From Macropodus opercularis (lineage: Eukaryota > Chordata > Actinopteri > Anabantiformes > Osphronemidae): a DNA stretch of 64,000 nt. Positions 56,124 through 64,000 of the stretch are shown here, piece by piece. The stretch lies in the NCBI GenBank assembly GCA_030770545.1, contig CM061106.1, positions 15,521,001-15,585,000 of the forward strand. Direction: 5' to 3'. The notes under the pieces were generated by a model. It was not told where the DNA came from and did no database searches. It saw only the letters and a program-made list of their open reading frames with translations. The position numbers were made by a program, and so were the translations under genes. Within the stretch, counting starts at the first letter, position 1; the number at the start of each line of letters is the position of its first letter.

Positions 56124-59100
56124 CAGGTTTTGTTCGACTCCAGCCTCTCTGACAGTCGAGGGTGATGACGTTGATGCCTTTGACGAGGTCATCAGCACAT
56201 CTCCTACTTGATCTCGCACCAGTTCCCAACCCCTGGCATCAGGCACCTTCACGTCTCCACCACCTCAAGGATGTAGCAGAAAAGCAGTTATAATGTAATG
56301 TGACCTCATCTGTCAATCAGCAGCAGCCTGACGTGTTGGTTCTGGCTAATAGACATTCAGTGAGGGTTTGAGCTAAACAGAGGCAACATTGTAGAACTTT
56401 AGACCCTAAATGGTTCCACAGATACAGGAAATGTTCTGTTCATGCTGGTGCACAAATGCAGTCGGGTCCAGATGCAGACAGACAGACAGTGAGAGGGAGG
56501 GAGAGGAAGGAGATAAGTTGTTTACTGCTTTAGGGGAGGGGTCAGTTGAGCAGCTGTGACATCTATTTGGCTTAAACATGCACTTAGAGTTTTTCATTTG
56601 GGAGCACGAGGGCCTGGAGGTGGACATGTCCCAGCTGCAGCAGCGTGGCCTAACCTGGGCCTTGGATCCACACTGGCCTTCAGCCCTAGTTCTAGGAAAT
56701 GAGACGACGTAACAACAGCGTTATGTGGAAAGGAAGACACTGGGAAATAAAACAATAAATAGAATAATGTGCTCTGACATGTTTTATTCATTCATTTAGG
56801 TTCACTGGTGACTGGTGACATGTGTTGTTTTGGACGTGAGCCGTTCTCTCCATGTTGCAGGTGTGAACACCACGGACAACTATGAGCAGGTCCTGCACCT
56901 TATCCGTTACAACAACTGGCCACCGAAGCTCGATGTGACAGGAAATCCAGACTGGTCTGCTCTGAACTCAGACGCTACATCAGCAACGACTTCAAGGTCG
57001 AGGTGTGACTGACTATTGGTGACGCATCCACAACACAGACTACAAGTCAAGCCCTTTGTTACTGAAGCATCTTTGTGTCCCCTCACAACGCTACGAAACT
57101 AGTCTAAGCGAGTTTTAGAGTTGTGCTGCATGTTTATAACGTTATTCTTCCTCTTTAGGTGAATGTGATCCACACAACCAACCCTGTGGAGCAAACGATG
57201 CCATGGTGCCAAACTTCATTAACCCGGTTCTCCGTGCGTCTGTGGATCTGTCTGGACTCAACCATGACAACGCTCACCAGGCCTCAGGTACTGAAAGCGT
57301 GAGCCGCACATGTAGAATGCTGGGAAATGGAGAAATAAATATTTATATAGTAATATTATGATGTTTATTACTAGGACTAATGTGACCCAGCTGATATGTG
57401 CTGTGTGAAGTTTGATTGTTCAGAGCTTCTACCTTTATTAAGTCGGGCACAAAGAACAAATTATTGTTCTTTTGGGAAAAATGTCTCCATCAGCCTCTTG
57501 GCTTCATCTGCGCCAAACACTCTAACTAACCAGTAATCTGCTGTTTAAACGCAGTTGCTATGGCAACCTTAGTGCAGATGGTTGTTGGCCTATTAACCAG
57601 AAGTAGGACTCACATAAACACTGTTTTAAAGGCACAGGTTCAGAGATTCTACTTGACTGCTGTCTGTGACGTCTCTGAGCACAAGCTGTTGCTTCCTGGC
57701 CTCAGTGATCTTCTAGGCTCTCAGGCGTCTCAGCCTGTGGCCACACAACAGGAGCATTTCCCTGCTCATATGTGGAAAAGCGTAGCAGGATGGCAGGAGA
57801 AGGCAAACCTAGTTAAAGGAAGAAGCACATCTACAGCTAGAGTCAGCGTTTGTCTGTGGAAAAGCTGCTTTGATTTTATGTGTGAATATTCCCACGTGCA
57901 AACACTTCTGACATCCACCCTGTCATTGTGTGTGTGTGTGTTTGGGTGTTTTTCCCACTCAGTGGTTCCCACTATTGTCGCTGTGGGATGTGTGAGCCTC
58001 CTGGTGTTTGTGATAATCCTGGGTGGTTTCCACACCAGCAGCATGAGAGACCAGGAGAACGGCAAGAGGAACGAGGTGGACTGGGATGACTCCGCCCTCA
58101 CCATCACTGTCAACCCCATGGAGGTAGATCAACACACAACACTTTTTGGCCAGTGAGAAACCGTGAACCAAGTCACCTTCTCAACAGTTCTGTCAGGTCT
58201 CCAGCCTTGACAGCCTGCTAATAGTTTTAGTAGATGTTGTGACTGTGGCCTAGTTTTCTCAGCGTTTTGATGATTAGCAGGTCTGTTGGGATGTGAACAG
58301 AGGCTTTGCAGAGTTTCTTGCACTTGCAAGGAAAAGAATGTGACTATTTTATGTGCAACCAACTAATAACGTGTTTGGTGCAGCTCCACTGTTGGTGCTT
58401 TTCTAATAGAGTCCTGATTAGTTTTCCAGGACGTTTTGTAGTTTGACAGCTAGTTGCAACGATGCAGCAGCTGCATGTGCAGCAGTCGTAACACAAACCA
58501 CACGATTCAGTTGCTTCACATTACATCGCTGCTTAGTGAATAATAGGTTTATGTGAAGTAGGTTCAACTTCAGTGATGCTGTGGGGCTTGGGCTCTCTTT
58601 CAGCCACAGTAAGTGATGAATGGTGAGAAGGGAAATAAAAGCTCTCTGGGCTCCATGAGTCTCCTGAAAAGCTGAGTTCAGAGTCATCTTTAGTTCTTCT
58701 AGTCTTTCTGCTCTCATCATAACCAGTTGGCTGAGTGTGTTGTGTGCAGTTCACTGTCAGGCTGTGACATGATGATCGGGGTGGTGTCCCAGAAATCACT
58801 GAACTGAACCCTGAACTCTGAGGAGGAAAGTTGATGAGTCATCAGTGGGTCTCAGATTTACCACCATGTTAATCCAGTGGCTTCAGAAATGATCATGTGT
58901 GGCATCATTACACATTTAGTTTCATTTCAGGTTTGTATAAATTCAGCAGTGACTCTCCTCAACCCCATCTTCTCTCTCCCTCTCTGACACAGACGTACCA
59001 GGACCAGCACAGCAGCAAAGAGGAGGAAGATGACATCACCAGCGCTGAGTCAGAGAGCGATGAAGACGAGGAGGGCGGGAGCCTGAAGAGCAGCAGGGGG

Positions 59101-59150
59101 CCAGCAGACAGCAGCAGCTGGAGTGGGATAACTCCACCCTCACTGACTGA
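56124..59150 (+). pseudogene. Calsyntenin-1-like pseudogene, 3' half
   Basis: Plus-strand exons follow the calsyntenin ectodomain-to-tail order. At 56127-56271 is LTVEGDDVDAFDEVI, then HISYLISHQFPTPGIRHLH after a one-base shift. At about 56598-56690 is EHEGLEVDMSQLQQRGL. At 56861-57002 is GVNTTDNYEQVLHLIRYNNW, then LVCSELRRYISNDFKVE after a shift. At 57159-57287 is VNVIHTTNPVE, then NFINPVLRASVDLSGLNHD after a shift. At 57963-58123 is a membrane span IVAVGCVSLLVFVIILGG, with DWDDSALTITVNPME. At 58993-59150 is the acidic tail ending QQQLEWDNSTLTD in a shifted frame. Functional family members are type I postsynaptic and vesicular cadherin-like proteins that bind kinesin light chain through WDD motifs. 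Four or more frame errors, and Asp-to-Asn in the last WDD motif, mark it dead. Cadherin repeats are not found in the window. Confidence 0.88.
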
Positions 59151-61214
59151 AACACTCACCAACATACGCTCATCACCAGCTCAGATCCTCATACTCACTG
59201 CTTCACACAGGTTTTCCTGTTGTTATCTTAGTGGTGCTACTCAGCGTAGTGAGCTCATCACCAGATTGTTTGTACTGTTTAGTTTGTATTCGTTATACTT
59301 ACATTTGCTTTGATCTGAGTGTGGAAGACAACCCTGCACTTTGTTTTCTTAGACATGAGGCTTCAGGTGGAGAATATTTTTTTGCTGTGAATATTCTTGC
59401 TCAGTGCTTTTAGATTGTTTGGCACTAAGCTCACATGTAGCTTTAAGTTTTCCTGGCTTGTAGTCTACTGTACAACAAGATGCCTCCAGTAAATGGATGC
59501 ATTAATTTTTTTTCTTCTTTTCCTGCATGAGAATATTTGAGAAGTCATATGTGTAGAGAACAATTAGTTTTAACAGATTTTCTAAATCTAAACAAACCCA
59601 TGTAATTAGTCAGTGTGTTGGTGGAGCCGTACTCAACAGGGTCCACTCTCTAAAATGACTCAGTACGTGATGTAGAACATTTGTGTCACGGAGGCTCTAG
59701 CATGTTGCTGCATTTCTGCTAAAGCTGCTCCATCCTGCTTGTAGAAAAATGTCTGCTTCGTGCTGAGAAACCTGCTCAGTGGAGGTTTCATGACAGAGAG
59801 GCTTCCATTTAGTTGTTCATGTCTTATGTGAAGCTTTGCTTTAGAGGCTTGTGGTGGAAATGTAGTGACCAGTGTCTCCTCCTTGCTGACTTGGACTTGG
59901 ACTTGGACTGAACGGAGGCCAGGTCTGAGCTGGATGAGATGGGAGCAGCTTTTGCTGATCATGGTGCAAATAGCAGGACTAACAAAATGCATCTGTGCTA
60001 TTTTATTTGTGGCTTTTATTAGTTTCATGTTAGTTTTGTTAGAGCTGATCATTGGTTGTTCTTTCAGTTTATTGTAACTATAGTTCACCACTGGTTTTAT
60101 TATTAGTGACTAATGTTTTTCATAGATGTCATGTGTCCATGTTGATGTGTAGAGGAAGTAGATTCATGTTGTGTCTTCTATAGATATTGGACTGAGTTAA
60201 GCTTTAAATCTGTTCAGTACATAATAGTGAGTTGCTGTGGCAGCGTAGCTGGACATACTGTTGACCTGCCTGTGTGTATAGTGGAGGGTGTTTCTGAACA
60301 GAGTCCTGTTGCCTGAGTTGTTGAGAAATGAGCTTGAGAGCAGCATGAAAGTCAAAGTGTATGAGGCCGTCAGCTGTAAAATTCTGTCAAACGCTCACTG
60401 TCCACCTTTGATCTGCAGCTTAAAGCACAAAACCACGGGTCACTGCTGTGTGAACACTCTGACTCTGAAGTCAAGTCTCCTCAGTGATGACACCACCTCC
60501 AGCTTTTCTGGTTCAGCTCCTGAGTTAAGTGTCTATTGGTTGAAATGAATGTCAGCCTAACACAGTGTTTCCCAACCTGTTGGAGCCTCAGCACATGTTT
60601 TACATTAGAAAACCACACGACACACCACCAATCAAAAATGCCACAAGAAGCAGATGGAATGAAAATCTAGTGTCAGTTTATTTGATAGAGGAAAAGAGGT
60701 GAGTGCTTATACATGCAAGGAGATATAATCACACTGGGAGAAACATTTCATAGATCAGATAAATATTTAGTTAATTCTGAGGAGATTAGAATAAGAAAAC
60801 ATGTATAAATAATTATTTCTATATGTACATACAAGTTGAACCTGATGTAGTATAATCATGTGTTTATTCAGTTTGTTTGTTGTCCATCCTTGACTGACTA
60901 ATAAAGTTTCTGTCTTTAAGTCTGAGTGAGTTGTGTCTGTTTTTCTGAGCTGCAGTTCAACCAGAAGGTGAGTAATGAGACCAGATGTGTGTCAGGGTGT
61001 TTCCGGCCTAAGGATGACGTCAGTGCTTCTATGTTTCCTACTCGTTGTCCGTCGTTGTGTGATCCAGAAGCTTTTGTCTCCACTCCGCCACCTAGTGGCG
61101 CTTTACCGTCGGTGCTATGACTCCTCTGATCCTTCACTGGCTCCATTTAACTGACGCTCTCACGCTGCGTGTGTCCATGTGTCCAGGTTGAAGTCCTCCA
61201 TGACGTACGTGATG

Positions 61215-61231
61215 TCACATAACCTATAAAA
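61215..61231 (+). promoter_or_regulatory. CRE-like/TATA promoter of proline-rich gene, copy 2 (split)
   Basis: The TATA box (TATAAAA at 61225-61231) is conserved. The proximal CRE has become TGATGTCA, and a solo LTR begins 8 bp after the TATA box. That separates it by more than 500 bp from the sequence that would contain the start site (GAGGCCTCTGAAACGG at 61756 onward). The distal TGACGTCA near 61016 is kept. Confidence 0.65.
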
Positions 61232-61238
61232 GCCGCTG

Positions 61239-61751
61239 TGTCACGTTCGCTGGTGCCAGGGTAAGGGAGAGCACCAGCAGTGGAAATAGATCAGGCAGAA
61301 AACGCGGCTCAAGTCGATTTATTATTTAAACTCAAAATGACTCCCAGAAACCAAAACACAAAACTAAATAAAGTTCCTCCTGATGCTGGCGTGAATAACC
61401 TGGTGTGGTGAGTCTGTCGTGGTGAACCTGGCGGGGTAATCCTGGCGTGACGAGTCTGGCGTGGTGAATCTGGCGAGGCGATCTTGGCGGCGGGGTAATC
61501 CTGGCGAGGTGAACTTGGCGAGGTGAACTTGGCGAGGTGAACTTGGCGTGGCGATCTCGACGTGGCGATCTAAAACACGGTCCAATAGGGATAATGATCC
61601 GACACTGATGTGTCGGAAAACGGAGCTTATGTGCGGTGTGGGTGTGAGTAAAGTCCAGGTGAAGCCGATCAGTAATCAGATGAAGTTGGTGAATGTGGTG
61701 AGAGCACGTCCGGCAGAGCCCTCCACAATAAGGGTCCTGCCGATCGTGACA
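61239..61751 (+). mobile_element. Solo LTR with 5-bp target duplication
   Basis: A 513-bp insertion absent from copy 1 starts TGTCACG, ends CGTGACA, and is flanked by CGCTG on both sides (61234-61238 and 61752-61756). The empty site in copy 1 reads CACTG (21636-21640). It contains a GGTGAA-CTTGGCG tandem (61500-61560). No internal region is present, so this is the product of LTR-LTR recombination or of a solo remnant. Strand is arbitrary because both ends are short inverted repeats. Confidence 0.92.
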
Positions 61752-62000
61752 CGCTGAGGCCTCTGAAACGGCCCCTTTGCATCTGGACCTTTGACCCGTT
61801 GCAAAGTCTGACAGCTAATTGCTAACTGCTAATTGCTAACTGCTAACTGCTAACTGCTAATTGCCAGTTTTTGGATAGAGACCAACTAAATCTTTGGAAG
61901 CGACCCGTGGATTAATCTACGCCTGCGGATTATTCTTCAGAGTTTTTTTTAAAACCAACCGCTTTTTTCAAAGCGCTCAGCTTCGTCCCTCCAGCACCGG

Positions 62001-63812
62001 ATGGCCGGACGCCCCTGGGAGCAGCAGCGGCCTGGAGTCGGACACCAGCCCCGAAGTCGTGCCGGTAGGTTTGGACACTAGCTTCCTTCTCTTTGCTAGA
62101 AAAATAACGAACTGTGTGTTAACTACTTACTATGTTATTATCACGTGTTAAATTTTCAGATTTTATTATTTACAATTTGGTCAAAAAGCCAAATGGCGGA
62201 CGGAGCTTTTTTTTGAATACAGACATAAACTATATTGTCACTATGGAAACGAGAAAGCGATGAATGTTGTGGTACAGTGAACGCAGCATCATGTGACGTC
62301 ATCCTGTGTCCTTTCAAAATAGCAGCTGCTGCATCATGAAACTTTACTTGATCCACAGTATTATGACAGATATTAGTAGTGAATGAATCAGTGAGTTCAT
62401 GTTGAATGTAGTAGCTGAGTATAATTTATGGTGAACAACCATAAAACACTGATTCACTACTTACTTTACTTTGTCTTTCTATTACTTTCAAAGGATTCAT
62501 GTTCACAGTGATGGACACTGTAACATGTAGTGTAGTATAGGGTGATGTAATGTAATGTAGTGTTGTATAGTATCATTTAGTGTAATTAGTTTAGATTCAC
62601 CATGAAATGTTTAGGATCTAGTTGGCGTGAAAATACTAATTCTGTAGTCTGGCTCCTCTGACTGACATTAGCTTGTTATGTTGGGACACAGAACTTTACT
62701 GTGAAGTGCCAACGTGCTGGGAACGTGTTACATGCTGATGCATGAGGTTCAGTTCCTGCGGTGTTGACAGTTAGTGGGTGGTAGGGATGTAAATGTGCTT
62801 TTCATGCTTTCCTGCCTCTTGTCTGTGCAGAATATGACGTTTGCTCTGTCACATTTCTCCCCAGGTGGCTGGTGGACTCCGCCCCCTGATGAGCGGGAGG
62901 GGGACGTGTGGATGGACGACGAGCTGCAGGCTGGTGGTGGAGCAGCCCATCTCCATCCTCCACCTCAGGGTTTCCGTGCACCACACATTGGAATGGACAG
63001 GAGAGAGCAGGGTCCTCCCATTCCTCCCTTCGCTCCCTTTCACTTTGCTCGTCCTGTCCCTCACCCCTTCATCCCTCCCTTTGCTCGTCCTGTCCCTCAC
63101 CGCTTCATTCCTCCCTTTGCTCCTCCTGTCCCTCACCCCTTCGTCCCTCCCTTTGCTCGTCCTGTCCCTCACCCCTTCGTCCCTCCCTTTGCTCATCCTG
63201 TCCCTCCCTTTGCTCGTCCTGTCCCTCACCCCTTCGTCCCTCCCTTTGTTCGTCCTGCTCCTATTCCTCGTGTTGTTCGTCCTGCTCCTATCCCTCGTGT
63301 TGTTCCTCCTGCTCCTATTCCTCGTGTTGTTCCTCCTGCTCCTATTCCTCGTGTTGTTCCTCCTGCTCCTATCCCTCGTGTTGTTCCTCCTGCTCCTATT
63401 TCTCGTGTTGTTCCTCCTGCTCCTATTCCTCGTGTTGTTCCTCCTGCTCCTATCCCCCGTCTTGTTCATATTCCTCCCTTTGTTCCTCCTGACCCTGCTT
63501 GGGCTCCAGAACATTTCTTCTGTCCCATTTCCCCTTGTTGCTAACGTTGGCCCCTCTTTTTCTGTTTTTAGGGACCTCTACCCTGCAGCTGCCCTGATGG
63601 ACAGTCCTCCTCCTGAGGAGCTTTCTACCATCGTCTATAACGATGATGGAGCCAGCACGTTTGGCTCCATTGAAAGCTTCGAGGAGGAGGACGACCATAG
63701 GGCTACGGTCTCTTGTGTGCGTGGTTACCCCACAAAGAGAAGCAGGGAAGGAGGTGACGAGGCGGGACCGTCCTCCAAGAGGCAGAGGCGGCCTGACAGC
63801 GACTCTGACTGA
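62001..63812 (+). CDS. Proline-rich protein, copy 2 (frameshifted)
   Basis: Exon 1 (ATG 62001 to donor at 62065) and exon 2 (from 62865 after TTTCTCCCCAG) keep the same phase as copy 1. The proline-rich part is reorganised: the Phe/Tyr-rich segment of copy 1 is replaced by additional (R/P)PVPHPF(I/V)PPFA units, and there are about eight VVPPAPIPR-type units. An extra T at about 63535 shifts the frame, so translation would end at CPISPCC and TAA 63542-63544. The acidic and basic tail (63590-63812, with TKRSR and SSKRQRR) stays open in the shifted frame. A splice at the TTTTTAG acceptor (63565-63571) could restore it. Together with the LTR in the promoter and loss of ATTAAA (now AGTAAA), this copy is probably impaired. 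Confidence 0.5.
63040..63470 (+). repeat. Expanded coding VNTR, copy 2
   Basis: Two in-frame repeat types lie side by side. A 36- to 39-bp unit encodes PPFARPVPHPF(I/V) (about six, 63045-63250), and a 27-bp unit encodes VV(P/R)PAPIPR (about eight, 63250-63460). Copy 1 has about two and four respectively. One unit has a Ser variant (APISR). Confidence 0.88.
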
Positions 63813-63944
63813 GGTCAGAGGTGCTGCTGTTCTCTGTGCCGCCTGCAGAAAGTAAAGGTTAGTACAAGCTTCTTATCAAAACACAAAGATCAATATAATA
63901 TTCACGTGCTGTTACTAACGTTTGTGTTCTAGTTTTTCTCCTCC

Positions 63945-64000
63945 TTGAACCGACACTTTATCGCGGTGGAGGAGTTTGTGTGCCCGAATGATCCTAGGAG
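63945..64000 (+). mobile_element. LINE-type fragment, cut by window end
   Basis: This is the start of the same teleost repeat found at 23715, ending at GATCCTAGGAG at the window edge. It confirms that the direct repeat extends at least to this point. Confidence 0.55.

Larger units (their letters stand above)
58173..64000 (+). repeat. Direct repeat, copy 2 (parental context), runs off the window
   Basis: This matches 18579-23765 in the same orientation. It starts about 50 bp into the last calsyntenin intron, directly downstream of the preceding exon. It contains the last calsyntenin exon, the 3' UTR with AATAAA at 60900-60905, the proline-rich gene and the start of a LINE-type fragment at 63945. 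The extra length comes from a 513-bp solo LTR (61239-61751) and VNTR expansion. Confidence 0.93.

Noticed and set aside
1..64000. CRISPR arrays, bacterial defence systems, operons or phage modules
   Set aside because: The window is clearly vertebrate: GT-AG exons of animal gene families, fish transposons, no Shine-Dalgarno-led gene clusters. The tandem repeats present lack the unique spacers of CRISPR arrays.

Overview
This is a vertebrate nuclear sequence, most likely from a teleost fish. It carries spliced exons with GT-AG borders, fish-type interspersed repeats, Tc1/mariner and Penelope-like elements, L2-type LINE pieces, LTRs and many minisatellites. There are no operons, rRNA or tRNA genes, CRISPR arrays or prokaryotic features. 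Nearly every recognisable conserved gene is broken, so the window looks like a repeat-rich, duplication-prone segment of the kind seen in sex-linked, ampliconic or pericentromeric DNA. That comparison is inference.

The dominant structure is a very large inverted duplication. The left arm (1-18563, possibly continuing off the left edge) is the reverse complement of the right arm (32589-43006), with about 14 kb between them. Going inward, each arm holds an AAATAA-type minisatellite, SINE-like repeats, a pyrimidine or purine tract, a Glu/Lys-rich ORF, a roughly 600-bp repeat family, a dead Tc1-like transposon and a USP37-like deubiquitinase pseudogene. The arms differ in four marked ways. The left arm has a 3218-bp tandem expansion carrying an LTR element (5203-13655). 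It has an ARF-family exon (13935-14057) and an 884-bp block (4131-5014) that are missing on the right. The right arm keeps a USP exon that is deleted on the left. The Glu/Lys-rich ORFs are far more diverged than their surroundings.

The spacer (18564-32588) begins with one copy of a 5.2-kb direct repeat (18579-23765). The second copy (58173-64000) lies in its parental context, the last intron of a calsyntenin-1-like pseudogene. The repeat carries the last calsyntenin exon and 3' UTR, followed by an unrecognised small gene. That gene has a TATA box and CRE-like site, two coding exons, a proline-rich VNTR and a basic nuclear-localisation-like C-terminus. Copy 1 is fully open; copy 2 has a solo LTR inserted just after the TATA box and a frameshift. 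The rest of the spacer holds a small heat-shock-protein fragment, a family-6 glycosyltransferase (GBGT1/ABO-like) pseudogene, a Penelope-like RT fragment and older USP37-like duplicates.

To the right of the palindrome (43007-58172) are two unusual minisatellites, a LINE endonuclease fragment, another USP37-like fragment, a dynein axonemal heavy-chain pseudogene, LTR pieces, a perfect 56-nt hairpin and the calsyntenin pseudogene. The likeliest functional products are the proline-rich gene (copy 1) and possibly the Glu/Lys-rich ORFs. The conserved-family genes look like relics.
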